The position numbers and the translations under genes are program-made. From positions 35,999-99,998 of the forward strand of contig JALLOF010000004.1 of the NCBI GenBank assembly GCA_027717595.1: a stretch of DNA of 64,000 nt. The letters run 5' to 3'. The stretch comes from Nitrospinae bacterium AH_259_B05_G02_I21 (GTDB lineage: Bacteria; JADFOP01). Under the pieces are notes generated by a model. That model did not search any database, was not told the origin of the DNA, and saw only the letters and a program-made list of their open reading frames with translations. Shown here piece after piece: positions 7,449 to 18,671 of this stretch; the stretch's first letter is position 1; each line of letters starts with the position of its first letter.

Positions 7449-8747
7449 GTGGAGAGCTCCATCACGACCGTGGACGAGGTCACCCGCCAGGTGGCCGTCA
7501 CCGTGTCGGCCGAGGAGGTCCGAGAGGCCCTCGACGCCGCCTACAACCGCCTGAACCGGAATGTCAAGCTCCAGGGGTTCCGCAAGGGGCGAGCCCCGCG
7601 CCAGATGCTCGAGACCCTCTACCGACATCAGGTCGAGCAAGAGGTGCTGGAGGACCTCGTCGGGCCGGCCCTCCATGAGGTCGTGACATCCCACGGGCTC
7701 GAGGCCGTGGGCCGCCCACGGGTGGAGGGGGCGGAGCTTCGGCCGGACGAACCCCTCTCCTTCACCGCCACGGTCCAGATCGTCCCCGACTTCGAGCTCC
7801 GCTCCCTGGAGGGCGAGGCGTTCACCAAGAAGGTCGTCCGGGTGACCGACGAGGAGGTGGAGGACCAGATGGCGCGGCTCGCCGAGCGGCACGCCAGCTT
7901 CGAGGAGAGCGAGGACGAACCGCTTGCCGAGGGCGACTACGCTGTCGTGGACTTCGAGAGGATCGACGAGGACCAGCCCGCCTCGAGCGGCCCGGTCCAG
8001 TCCCATCCCCTGATATTGGGCGACGGGGCCCTACACCCGGCCTTCGAAGAGCAGTTGAGCGGGGCCCGCCGGGGGGAGACCCGGGAGGTGGTTCTCCCCG
8101 CCGACGAGGAGGTGGCGCACCAGCGGCGCTTTCGCGTCACCGTCCAGGAGGTCAAGAAGCGCAGCGTGCCCCCTATTGATGAGGCGCTTGCCCGCTCCGT
8201 GGGTGAGGAGAGCCTCGAGGAGCTTCGGGCCACGCTGCGCCGCGAGATGGAGCGGCTCGAGGAGATTCGGGCCACAGAGCGGCTACGGGCGGAGGTGAGC
8301 CGCCGGCTCGTGGCGCTCCACGACATCCCCGTGCCCGATGCGCTCATCGAAGAGGAGATCCGACGGCTCATGGGCGACCTCCAGCGCTCCATGGCGGCCC
8401 GGGGCCACCAGCTCGATGCGAGCGAGATTAGGACCGAGGCGCTCTCGGAGCGGCTTCGCGAGCCCGCCCGCAAGCAGGCCGTAAGCAATCTCACCCTGGA
8501 TCGGCTCGCCGCCGAGCGGGGCATCGAGCCCAGCGAGGGCGACATCCAAACCGAAGTGGCGCGGCTGGCCAGACACCTCAATCGAGAACCCGCCGCCCTT
8601 CGAAAGGAGATTGAGGACGAGGGCACCATTGAGGGGCTTCGATTGGAGCTTCAGCGAAGCCTCGCCCTCGATAAGCTCGTCAGCGAGCTGGAGGTCACCG
8701 AGGAGACGGTGGCGCGAAAAGAAGTGGAAGAATCGGCTGACGAGTAG
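7449..8747 (+). CDS. tig: Trigger factor (ribosome-associated chaperone and prolyl isomerase)
   Basis: GTG at 7449 is preceded by AAGGGAG at 9-base spacing and gives the standard N-terminus VESSITTVDEVTRQVAVTV; the longer frame would begin inside tRNA-Leu. The product is 432 residues, near the usual length. The ribosome-docking signature GFRKGRAP lies at about residues 38-45. The FKBP-type middle domain spans about 150-245 (EGDYAVVDFE, HPLILGDGALHPAFEEQL) and a charged helical C-terminal domain follows. It binds nascent chains near L23 at the ribosome exit tunnel. It heads the classical tig-clpP-clpX cluster. Confidence 0.95.
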   Translation: MESSITTVDEVTRQVAVTVSAEEVREALDAAYNRLNRNVKLQGFRKGRAPRQMLETLYRHQVEQEVLEDLVGPALHEVVTSHGLEAVGRPRVEGAELRPDEPLSFTATVQIVPDFELRSLEGEAFTKKVVRVTDEEVEDQMARLAERHASFEESEDEPLAEGDYAVVDFERIDEDQPASSGPVQSHPLILGDGALHPAFEEQLSGARRGETREVVLPADEEVAHQRRFRVTVQEVKKRSVPPIDEALARSVGEESLEELRATLRREMERLEEIRATERLRAEVSRRLVALHDIPVPDALIEEEIRRLMGDLQRSMAARGHQLDASEIRTEALSERLREPARKQAVSNLTLDRLAAERGIEPSEGDIQTEVARLARHLNREPAALRKEIEDEGTIEGLRLELQRSLALDKLVSELEVTEETVARKEVEESADE

Positions 8748-8759
8748 TATGATATACTA
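8745..8759. promoter_or_regulatory. Hyphenated dyad TAGTAT-GAT-ATACTA upstream of clpP
   Basis: A 6-bp inverted repeat with 3-bp spacer overlaps the tig stop, 43 bases before clpP. It includes TATACT, a possible -10 box, but I see no clear -35, so it may be an internal clpP promoter/operator or chance. Confidence 0.3.
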
Positions 8760-8802
8760 GCAAACGGGTACAACCGGAACGTACCGGACAGGAGGGCCTC
8801 TC

Positions 8803-9450
8803 ATGCCTTTGGTGCCCATCGTCGTAGAGCAGACCCAGCGGGGCGAGCGAGCCTACGACATCTATTCACGGCTCCTCAAGGACCGAATCATTTTCATCGG
8901 CACCCCCATCGAAGACACCCTCTCCAACCTCGTCATCGCCCAGCTGCTGTTCCTAGAGGCCGATGAGCCCGCCCAGGACATTCACATCTACATCAACTCC
9001 CCCGGGGGCATTGTCACCAGCGGGCTCGCCGTCTACGACACGATGCAGTACATCAGGTCCGATGTCTCGACTATCTGCATCGGGCAGGCCGCCAGCATGG
9101 GGGCGCTTCTGCTGGCCGCCGGGACCAAGGGCAAACGCTTCGCCCTGCCCAACGCCCGCATCATGCTCCACCAGCCGGCGGGCGGCTTCCAGGGCCCGGC
9201 CGCCGACATCGACATCCAGGCCCGCGAAATTCTTCGGGTGAAGGATACCTTGGACCAGGTGCTCGCCCGCCACACCGGCCAGGACGTGGAGACCATCAAG
9301 CGAGACACCGACCGGGACTTCTTCATGTCGGGCGGGGAGGCCAAGGACTACGGCATCATCGACGAGGTCATCGTCTCGAAGGACGGCCAGGAGGACGGCG
9401 GGAAGGCGAAGGCCTCCGAGGGCGAGGGCGAGACGAAATCGGAGGGATGA
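8803..9450 (+). CDS. clpP: ATP-dependent Clp protease proteolytic subunit
   Basis: The ATG at 8803 follows ACAGGAGGG. The 215-residue product carries the ClpP catalytic serine in [14 protein letters not shown] (about residues 94-107) and the catalytic histidine in [11 protein letters not shown] (about 121-131); the aspartate follows in the conserved C-terminal part ([18 protein letters not shown]). ClpP assembles as a two-ring tetradecamer and degrades substrates unfolded by ClpX, encoded 10 bp downstream. The C-terminal tail after residue 195 is charged and low in complexity ([11 protein letters not shown]). Confidence 0.97.
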   Translation: MPLVPIVVEQTQRGERAYDIYSRLLKDRIIFIGTPIEDTLSNLVIAQLLFLEADEPAQDIHIYINSPGGIVTSGLAVYDTMQYIRSDVSTICIGQAASMGALLLAAGTKGKRFALPNARIMLHQPAGGFQGPAADIDIQAREILRVKDTLDQVLARHTGQDVETIKRDTDRDFFMSGGEAKDYGIIDEVIVSKDGQEDGGKAKASEGEGETKSEG

Positions 9451-9460
9451 GGACGCCGCC

Positions 9461-10699
<1,239 letters not shown>

Positions 10700-10778
10700 T
10701 GGCGCCAGATGCAGCCCCCCCTCCATCCCCCCACGTCCCGCGACATGCCGCCACCCCCTGAAGAGAAGGTCGGCTAGC

Positions 10779-11195
10779 ATGCTCAAGAAGATCAACCACA
10801 TCGCGGTGGCCGTCAATGACGTCGAGGCCAGCTCCCGCCTCTTCAGCGAGGTGTTGGGGCTCCCCGGCGGGGGCATCGAGGTGTTTGATAACTTCGAGGT
10901 CAAGGTCGCCTTCTTCACCATCGGGGAGGTGAAGATCGAGCTCGTCGAGCCACTCAACCCCGAGGGGGGCCTCGCCAAGTTTCTGGCCAAACGGGGTGAG
11001 GGGGTCCACCACATCGCCTTCGACGTAGACGACGTGGCCGCCGCCCTCTCCCACTACAAAGCCAAGGGGGTGCGGCTCATCAACGAGCAGCCCGAGCCCG
11101 GCGCGAACGACACGCTGGTGGCCTTCCTCCACCCCAAGAGCACCGGCGGCGTGCTCCTGGAGCTTTGCCAGCCCGCCCCGCCTGCGGGTGGGTGA
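10779..11195 (+). CDS. mce: Methylmalonyl-CoA epimerase-like VOC-family protein
   Basis: The 138-residue protein has two VOC (glyoxalase-fold) repeats with the metal ligands in NHIAVAV (residue 6), VHHIAFDVDD and the C-terminal LLELCQ glutamate. The N-terminus MLKKINHIAVAVNDVEAS is typical of bacterial methylmalonyl-CoA epimerases, which interconvert R and S isomers in propionyl-CoA metabolism. The mutase is not in the window, so the substrate is inferred from family resemblance. It could be cotranscribed with clpX (79-bp gap with no terminator seen). Confidence 0.8.
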   Translation: MLKKINHIAVAVNDVEASSRLFSEVLGLPGGGIEVFDNFEVKVAFFTIGEVKIELVEPLNPEGGLAKFLAKRGEGVHHIAFDVDDVAAALSHYKAKGVRLINEQPEPGANDTLVAFLHPKSTGGVLLELCQPAPPAGG

Positions 11196-11202
11196 TTTCC
11201 CC

Positions 11203-11231
11203 TTGACAACCCTCGGGCCGATGAATAAGGT
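11203..11231 (+). promoter_or_regulatory. Promoter of tRNA-Val
   Basis: A perfect TTGACA (11203-11208), 17-bp spacer and TAAGGT (11226-11231) lie 29 bp upstream of tRNA-Val. Confidence 0.55.
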
Positions 11232-11259
11232 AGATGGTGTCTGGGAGTCCTTGATCGTT

Positions 11260-11334
11260 AGGCACGTAGCTCAGGGGGAGAGCGCTTGCTTGACGCGCAA
11301 GAGGTCGGCGGTTCGAAACCGCCCGTGCCTACCA
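11260..11334 (+). tRNA. tRNA-Val (GAC)
   Basis: Acceptor AGGCACG/CGTGCCT, anticodon stem CTTGC/GCAAG around loop TTGACGC (anticodon GAC), T-arm GGCGG-TTCGAAA-CCGCC, discriminator A, encoded CCA. Confidence 0.95.
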
Positions 11335-11424
11335 CCTTCTTCTATAACCATTGCACCGCCTCCGATCTCTAGAGAGAGGATACCGTCAAGTCGGTGATTT
11401 CCTGCATTGCGGGATTGAAAGCGT

Positions 11425-11469
11425 AACGGCGTCGTGGACGGCCAACGGTCAGCCATGATGCCGTTTTTT
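11425..11469 (+). terminator. Intrinsic terminator or attenuator directly upstream of thrS
   Basis: AACGGCGTCGTGG (11425-11437) pairs with CCATGATGCCGTT (11453-11465) to form a 13-bp stem with two G-T pairs and a 15-base loop. Six T follow (11464-11469). It ends 22 bases before the thrS ATG and 91 bases after tRNA-Val. The structure could end tRNA-Val transcription or attenuate the thrS operon. I found no T-box signature (no GGGTGG-type specifier-linked box) in the leader. Confidence 0.75.
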
Positions 11470-11491
11470 CCTCTGTGGATGGTTTCCCGGA

Positions 11492-13457
<1,966 letters not shown>

Positions 13458-13462
<5 letters not shown>

Positions 13463-13976
13463 CGAGAGACGACTGCGGGTCAATGAGATGATTCGGGTCA
13501 GCGAGGTTCGGCTCATCGACCCCGAAGGCAACCATGTCGGCGTCGTGCCCATCGAGGAGGCCCAACAGGCGGCCGAGGAGAGCGGCCTCGACCTCGTGGA
13601 GGTTTCCCCCGACGGCCGGCCGCCGGTCTGTAAGGTTATGGACTACGGCCGGTGGAAGTACCAGCAGGCCAAGCGGTCCCAGGAAGCCCGGCGCAAGCAA
13701 CACACCATCCAAGTCAAAGAAGTCAAGATGCGGCCCAAGACCGACGTGCACGACTACCAGTTCAAGCTCCGTCACGTCCGCCGCTTTCTCTCGGACGGCA
13801 ACAAGGCCAAGGTCACCATCCGCTTCAGGGGCCGGGAGATGGAGCACCCCGAGCGCGGTGAGGTCATCTTGAGGCGGGTGGCCGAGGAGGTCGAGGACCT
13901 GGGCACCATCGAGCAGCACCCGAAGCGGGAGGGCCGTGTCATGTCCATGGTTCTGGTTCCCAAGAGCACTCCCTGA
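13458..13976 (+). CDS. infC: Translation initiation factor IF-3, with an AUU start codon
   Basis: The IF-3 N-terminus (ISERRLRVNEMIRVSEVRLI) starts at ATT 13458-13460, inside the thrS stop (the bases ATTAG are shared), behind a strong GGAGGAGG. No ATG, GTG or TTG lies at the expected start; the first ATG (13488) would remove the conserved arm. Known biology: E. coli infC also uses AUU, which lets IF-3 repress its own translation. The 172-residue product has the IF-3 N domain, the KVMDYGRWKYQQAKR linker, and the C domain (KEVKMRPKTDVHDYQFK). It binds the 30S subunit and proofreads the initiator tRNA. Confidence 0.93.
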
Positions 13977-14041
13977 GCGAACCCCCCGACCGGCTCTGCG
14001 GGCTCCCACCCCGGATGCGATACCACGCCTGCGTTTTTGCC

Positions 14042-14070
14042 TTGCCTTTTCACCGCGCCTTTGGTATAGA
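14042..14070 (+). promoter_or_regulatory. Possible internal promoter for rpmI-rplT
   Basis: TTGCCT (14042-14047), a 17-bp spacer and TATAGA (14065-14070) lie 35 bases upstream of rpmI in the 129-bp gap after infC. Composition is otherwise GC-rich, so the match stands out, but activity is inferred. Confidence 0.4.
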
Positions 14071-14105
14071 TGCGCCCTCAGTGTGAAGTATGACGGAGAA
14101 GTCCC

Positions 14106-14303
14106 ATGCCCAAGATAAAGACGAACAAGGCGGCCGCCAAGCGGTTTAAAAAAACGGCCAGGGGTAAGTGGAAGCGCCGCAAGTCCAACGCCAGCCACAT
14201 CCTTACCAAGAAGACGACGGGGCGCAAGCGCTCGCTGCGCCGCTCAACCCTGGTCAGCAAGGCCGACAGCAAGCGGGTAGCGCGCATGCTGCCCTACGCC
14301 TGA
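14106..14303 (+). CDS. rpmI: 50S ribosomal protein L35
   Basis: The 65-residue basic protein begins [18 protein letters not shown] and contains [16 protein letters not shown], the L35 signature. GGAGAAG precedes the ATG. It lies between infC and rplT as in many bacteria, where L20 represses translation of this operon by binding its leader mRNA; I cannot tell from sequence alone whether the 129-base leader folds that way. Confidence 0.97.
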   Translation: MPKIKTNKAAAKRFKKTARGKWKRRKSNASHILTKKTTGRKRSLRRSTLVSKADSKRVARMLPYA

Positions 14304-14312
14304 GAGATTCCC

Positions 14313-14672
14313 ATGACGAGAGCCACCAGCGGGCCCACCACCCGGCGCCGACACAAGAAGATCATCAAGCAGGCCAAGGGCTACTACGGGATGCGCCGCA
14401 CGAGCTACCGCAGGGCCCGAGAGGCGGTCGAGCGGGCGCTCAAGTACGCTTACCGCGACCGCCGCCAGCGCAAGCGCCAGTTCCGCCGCCTCTGGGTGGT
14501 GCGCATCAACGCCGCCGCCCGCCTCAACGGCCTCACCTACGGCCAACTCATCCACGGTCTCAAGCGGGCCGACGTGGCCCTCGACCGCAAAGTGCTCGCC
14601 CACCTGGCCGTCCACGATCCCGAGGCGTTCGGCCAGATCGCCGAGAGGGCGAAGGCCGCCCTGGCTGCTTAA
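14313..14672 (+). CDS. rplT: 50S ribosomal protein L20
   Basis: The 119-residue product has the L20 core: a basic N-terminal helix ending in [34 protein letters not shown], and the globular end with [18 protein letters not shown]. It binds 23S rRNA early in 50S assembly and is the usual autoregulator of the rpmI-rplT unit. It starts 9 bases after rpmI. Confidence 0.97.
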   Translation: MTRATSGPTTRRRHKKIIKQAKGYYGMRRTSYRRAREAVERALKYAYRDRRQRKRQFRRLWVVRINAAARLNGLTYGQLIHGLKRADVALDRKVLAHLAVHDPEAFGQIAERAKAALAA

Positions 14673-14697
14673 GCTCCCACCTTCCAGGTAAGCTCCG

Positions 14698-14726
14698 TTG
14701 CGCCATCCTGGCAAATGTGCTTTAAT
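14698..14726 (+). promoter_or_regulatory. Possible pheST promoter
   Basis: TTGCGC (14698-14703), a 17-bp spacer and TTTAAT (14721-14726) stand 29 bases before the pheS ATG. It is a weak but correctly spaced match in a GC-rich context. Confidence 0.35.
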
Positions 14727-14755
14727 ACGGCCCGCTTTGCACACCCCGGAATCCG

Positions 14756-15778
14756 ATGCTCCAGCAACTCTCCCAACTTGAGCAAGAAGCCCTCGCGGCC
14801 TTGGCCGATGCCACGAGCGCCGAGGCCGTCCACACCGTGCGGGTCCGCTTCCTGGGCCGGCGGGGGAAGCTGACCAGCTTACTTAAGGCAATGGGCCAGC
14901 TGCCCGCCGAGCAGCGGCCCGAGGTCGGCCGTCTTACCAACGAGGTCAAGGTCCGCCTCGAAGAGGAGGTCTCCCGCAGGCTCAAGGCCATCGAGGAAGA
15001 GGCCCTCACCGAGGCCCTCCTGACCGGCCCGGTGGACGTCACCCTGCCTGGCCGGCGCCCGCCCCTCGGGCACCTCCACCCCCTAACCCAGGTCCTCGAA
15101 GAGATTATCGCCATCTTCACCAGCCTCAACTTCACCGTGGCCGAGGGGCCCGAGATCGAGACCGACTGGTACTGCTTCGAGGCGCTCAACATGCCCAAGG
15201 ACCATCCGGCCCGCGACATGCAGGACACCTTCTACGTGGCCGACGAGGTCGTGCTGAGAACCCACACCTCCTCGGTGCAGATAAGGGTCATGGAGCACCA
15301 CCCTCCGCCGGTACGCGTCATCTCGCCCGGCAAGGTCTACCGCTGCGATGCCGACATAACCCACTCGCCGATGTTCCACCAGGTGGAGGGCCTGCTGGTG
15401 GACGAGCCGGGCCGGGTCACGTTCGGGGACCTCAAAGGGGTGCTGGAGCTCTTCGCCCACAGGATGTTCGGTCCCGAGACGGCCGTGCGCTTCCGACCGA
15501 GCTTCTTTCCCTACACCGAGCCGAGCGCCGAGGTCGACATCCAGTGCGTCGGCTGCCGTGGCGGAGGGTGTCGGCTCTGCAAGGGCTCAGGCTGGCTCGA
15601 GATTCTAGGCAGCGGCATGGTCGACCCCAACGTCTTCGCCGCCGTCGGCTACGACCCCGAGAGCGTGGTCGGGTTCGCCTTCGGCATGGGGGTGGAGCGG
15701 ATAGCCATGCTGAAGTACGGCATCGACGACATCCGCCTCTTCTTCGAGAATGACGCCCGCTTTCTGGCCCAATTCTGA
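14756..15778 (+). CDS. pheS: Phenylalanine--tRNA ligase alpha subunit
   Basis: The 340-residue class II catalytic subunit has an N-terminal coiled-coil arm (1-85, with RVRFLGRRGKLTSLLKAMG), motif 2 (HPARDMQDTFYV; HTSSVQIRVM) and motif 3 (GFAFGMGVERIAMLKYG). An extra Cys-rich insertion, CVGCRGGGCRLCKGSGW, stands in the usual phenylalanine-site loop region and resembles the insertions of many PheS proteins. It forms an alpha2-beta2 enzyme with PheT, encoded 9 bases downstream. No strong Shine-Dalgarno is visible before the ATG. Confidence 0.97.
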   Translation: MLQQLSQLEQEALAALADATSAEAVHTVRVRFLGRRGKLTSLLKAMGQLPAEQRPEVGRLTNEVKVRLEEEVSRRLKAIEEEALTEALLTGPVDVTLPGRRPPLGHLHPLTQVLEEIIAIFTSLNFTVAEGPEIETDWYCFEALNMPKDHPARDMQDTFYVADEVVLRTHTSSVQIRVMEHHPPPVRVISPGKVYRCDADITHSPMFHQVEGLLVDEPGRVTFGDLKGVLELFAHRMFGPETAVRFRPSFFPYTEPSAEVDIQCVGCRGGGCRLCKGSGWLEILGSGMVDPNVFAAVGYDPESVVGFAFGMGVERIAMLKYGIDDIRLFFENDARFLAQF

Positions 15779-15787
15779 GGTCGTCTG

Positions 15788-17872
15788 ATGAAGGTCAGCC
15801 TCGCCTGGTTGCGCCGCTATGTGGAGGTGGACCTCGAGCCCGAGGCCCTGGCCGAGGCCCTCACCATGGTCGGCCTCGAAGTCGGGGTCCTCGAGAGGGT
15901 GGACCAGGGCCAAGGCCCGCCTGACGTGGTCTTCGATCTTGACCTCACACCCAACCGGGCCGATTGCCTCTCGCACATCGGTGTGGCCCGTGAGGTGGCG
16001 GCCATCACCGCCGTCCCCATCACCCTGCCCGAGGCGGCGCTCGCCGAGGCCCCGCCGGGCGTGGAGACCTTCACCCGCATTGACATCGAGGACCCCGAAG
16101 GGTGCCCCCGCTACGTGGGCCGCATCATCCGGGACGTCACCATCGGCCCCTCGCCCCCCTGGCTCCAAGAAGCCCTCGCCGCCGTGGGTCTTAGGCCCAT
16201 CAACAACGTGGTCGATGCGACGAACTTCGTCCTCATGGAATGGGGCCAGCCGCTGCACGCCTTCGACCGCGACGCTTTGGCCGAGGGCCGCATCGTCGTG
16301 CGCCGGGCCCGCCAAGGCGAGACCATCACGACCATCGACGAGGAGGAGCGCGCCCTGGAGCCCACCATGCTGGTCATCGCCGACGCTGAGAGGCCCGTCG
16401 CCGTGGCCGGGGTCATGGGAGGGCAAGCCACGGAGGTCACGGAGGCCACCCGGACGGTTCTGCTCGAGAGCGCTTACTTCGACCCGCTGACCGTCCGCCG
16501 CTGCGCCAAGCGCCTCAAGCTCCACACCGAAAGCTCCCACCGCTTCGAGCGGGGCGTGGACCCCGAGACGGTCTTGACGGCCAGCGCGAGGGCGGCGGCG
16601 CTAATCGCCGAGGTCGGCGGGGGCACGGTGGCCCAAGGCGTCATCGATGTCTACCCCAGACCCATCGAGCGCCCGGACGTCACCCTTCGGGTCTCGCATA
16701 CCAACACGGTGCTCGGGCTCGAGCTGGCGGCCGAGGAAATCGCCGAGACCTGCCGCCGCGTGGGGCTGGAGCTTGTCTCCACCGAGGACAACGAGCGGCT
16801 TACCTTCCACGTCCCCTCGCACAGAGTGGACCTGGAGCGGGAGGTGGACCTGATCGAGGAGGTGGCCCGCCTCAACGGCTACGACCAGGTTCCCGCCACC
16901 CTGCCGGCAAGCCGATCCGTAGGCGAGGCCCACCCCCCGACGTTGGCCTGGGCCCGGCGCCTCCGGGAGTCCCTGGCCGGCTGCGGGCTCTCCGAGGCCA
17001 TCAACTACAGCTTCATCGGCACCGAGGACCTGGCCTACTGCCGCCTCGGCGAGGACCACCCGCTGGCCCGGGCCATCCCCTTGCAAAACCCCCTGAGCGC
17101 CGAGCAGGCCGTCATGCGCACGACCCTGCTTCCGAGCCTCCTGAGGGGATGCGCCCTGAATGCCAGCCGCCGGGTCGAGAGCTACCGCGTCTTCGAGCTC
17201 TCCCAGGTCTTTTTCCCTGGGACCGGGGAGACGGGGGCGCAAGAGCATGGCCGGGTGTCGGGCATACTCATGGGCTTTGTGGAAGATCCCCTCTGGAGCG
17301 AGATGGTGGAGCCGGCGGGGTTCTTCGACGTCAAGGGGGTGGTGGAGACGCTCTGCGAGGCCCTCCGAGTCCCCCTCGATGAGTGGCGGCCCGCCGACCA
17401 CCCGACCTTCCACCCCCTGCGGGCGGCCACACCGGTCAGCGGCGGGAAGCCCCTCGGCGTGGTGGGAGATATTCACCCCGCCGTCGCCAGGGCCTTCGAC
17501 CTGCCGGAGGCCGTCGTGGCCTTCGAGCTCGACGTGGAGGCCCTACGCACCTCCCAACTACCATCGGTCGAATTCGACCCCCTGCCCCGTTTCCCGGCCA
17601 TCCTCAGAGACCTGGCCGTGGTGGTGGACGACGCGGTCCCGACGGCGGCGGTCGAGCGGGTCATTCGCGAATCGGGGGGGCCGTGGCTCGAGGCCTGCAC
17701 ACTCTTCGACATCTACACGGGCGAGCCGATTGCGGCGGGCAAGAAGAGTCTCGCCTTCGGCCTCACCTACCGGGCGGACGACCGCACGCTGACCGACGAG
17801 GAGGTCGCCGAGGTCCACGCCTCCGTCGTCGCCCGCCTCGAGGAGGCCCTCGGGGCCTCGCTCCGGGCGTGA
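15788..17872 (+). CDS. pheT: Phenylalanine--tRNA ligase beta subunit lacking the EMAP-II-like tRNA-binding domain
   Basis: The 694-residue protein starts MKVSLAWLRRYVEVDLEPEAL and moves from the short B1 start (to about residue 40) straight to the VVFDLDLTPNRADCL segment. Standard bacterial PheT (about 790-820 residues) has a roughly 110-residue OB-fold tRNA-binding domain there. The B3/4 editing domain (GRIIRDVTIGPSPPWLQ, RPINNVVDATNF, GVMGG), B5 domain, catalytic-like core and the C-terminal ferredoxin-fold anticodon-binding domain (FPAILRDLAVVVDD) are all present. The reading frame is intact, so the missing domain is a clean deletion. It probably still edits mischarged Tyr-tRNA-Phe. Confidence 0.95.
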   Translation: MKVSLAWLRRYVEVDLEPEALAEALTMVGLEVGVLERVDQGQGPPDVVFDLDLTPNRADCLSHIGVAREVAAITAVPITLPEAALAEAPPGVETFTRIDIEDPEGCPRYVGRIIRDVTIGPSPPWLQEALAAVGLRPINNVVDATNFVLMEWGQPLHAFDRDALAEGRIVVRRARQGETITTIDEEERALEPTMLVIADAERPVAVAGVMGGQATEVTEATRTVLLESAYFDPLTVRRCAKRLKLHTESSHRFERGVDPETVLTASARAAALIAEVGGGTVAQGVIDVYPRPIERPDVTLRVSHTNTVLGLELAAEEIAETCRRVGLELVSTEDNERLTFHVPSHRVDLEREVDLIEEVARLNGYDQVPATLPASRSVGEAHPPTLAWARRLRESLAGCGLSEAINYSFIGTEDLAYCRLGEDHPLARAIPLQNPLSAEQAVMRTTLLPSLLRGCALNASRRVESYRVFELSQVFFPGTGETGAQEHGRVSGILMGFVEDPLWSEMVEPAGFFDVKGVVETLCEALRVPLDEWRPADHPTFHPLRAATPVSGGKPLGVVGDIHPAVARAFDLPEAVVAFELDVEALRTSQLPSVEFDPLPRFPAILRDLAVVVDDAVPTAAVERVIRESGGPWLEACTLFDIYTGEPIAAGKKSLAFGLTYRADDRTLTDEEVAEVHASVVARLEEALGASLRA

Positions 17873-17891
17873 GGCTCCCATATGAGCCGCC

Positions 17892-17921
17892 TTGACAGGC
17901 TTCCCGGCACGGTGCTATAGA
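17892..17921 (+). promoter_or_regulatory. Sigma-70-type promoter of the zapB-like/zapA pair
   Basis: A perfect TTGACA (17892-17897), an 18-bp spacer and TATAGA (17916-17921) lie 38 bases upstream of the zapB-like gene, in the gap after pheT. Confidence 0.65.
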
Positions 17922-17959
17922 AGGGCCGTCACACCGTACATAGAGACGGATAGAAACCC

Positions 17960-18292
17960 ATGAGCCTCGAGACCTTCACAAAGCTGGAGCGCCGGATCGA
18001 AGAGGCTGCCGACCGCCTCAAGACCCTCACAGCCGAACGGGCGACCCTCGCGGGGCGCCTAGAGGAGATGGAGGCCCGCCTGAAGACTCAACAGGACGAG
18101 ATCGATCGGCTCAGGGGTGCCGAGGGCACGGGAGAGGCCGAACGGGGCAAGCTCCAGGACGAGATGGAGGCGATGCGACGGCGCCAAGCCGAGGTCGAAG
18201 CGGCGGCCAGCCGGCTCCAGGACGAGCGTCAGACCATCCGCGAGCGGGTGGAGACGATGCTCGCCCGCCTGGAGAAGCTAAACCTCGACTGA
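17960..18292 (+). CDS. ZapB-like coiled-coil protein
   Basis: The 110-residue protein is one continuous heptad-repeat coiled coil from residue 5 to the end, rich in Glu, Arg, Leu and Ala, with no globular part. It sits directly upstream of zapA (21-bp gap) behind a strong promoter. ZapB-type coiled coils commonly occupy this place and bridge ZapA at the FtsZ ring to the chromosome terminus. The low-complexity sequence does not prove family membership, so the name rests on size, structure and position. Confidence 0.65.
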   Translation: MSLETFTKLERRIEEAADRLKTLTAERATLAGRLEEMEARLKTQQDEIDRLRGAEGTGEAERGKLQDEMEAMRRRQAEVEAAASRLQDERQTIRERVETMLARLEKLNLD

Positions 18293-18313
18293 GCCGCTCT
18301 AGGAGCGCTGCCT

Positions 18314-18607
18314 GTGACGCAACCGATTGATATTGAAATATTCGGGCGGACCTACAAGGTCAAAGGCGAGAAGGACGCCGCCTACACCCGCCAGCTTGCG
18401 GCGTACGTCGATGAACAGATGCGGGCCGTGGCTGAGCGCTCCCCATCGTCTGCCTCCCCGCTCCAGATCGCCGTTCTCACCCTCCTGCAAATCTCCAACG
18501 AGCTGTTCGAGACCCAAGACGATCTGGAGCAAAGCTCCACGACCATCCAGAACAAATCCGAAGAGCTCATGGAACTGCTCGACGCCTCGCTCAGCGAGGG
18601 CAAATAG
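18314..18607 (+). CDS. zapA: Cell division protein ZapA
   Basis: GTG at 18314 follows AGGAG at 8-base spacing. The 97-residue product begins TQPIDIEIFGRTYKVKGEKD, the ZapA head domain, continues with YVDEQMRAVA and SPLQIAVLTLLQISNELF, and ends in a coiled-coil tail. ZapA tetramers crosslink FtsZ filaments at the septum. The pheT-zapB-zapA neighbourhood is common in Desulfobacterota-like genomes. No 6S RNA is apparent in the short gap to the convergent gene at 18672. Confidence 0.9.
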   Translation: MTQPIDIEIFGRTYKVKGEKDAAYTRQLAAYVDEQMRAVAERSPSSASPLQIAVLTLLQISNELFETQDDLEQSSTTIQNKSEELMELLDASLSEGK

Positions 18608-18671
18608 TCCTCTTCCTTTCACCGGCGACGACGCAAGCCGGTGAGCCGTCCCTGATCATCCTGCTGAGAAA

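Noticed and set aside
11335-11491. T-box leader of thrS
   Set aside because: The conserved T-box sequence and specifier loop are absent; only the terminator hairpin is present.
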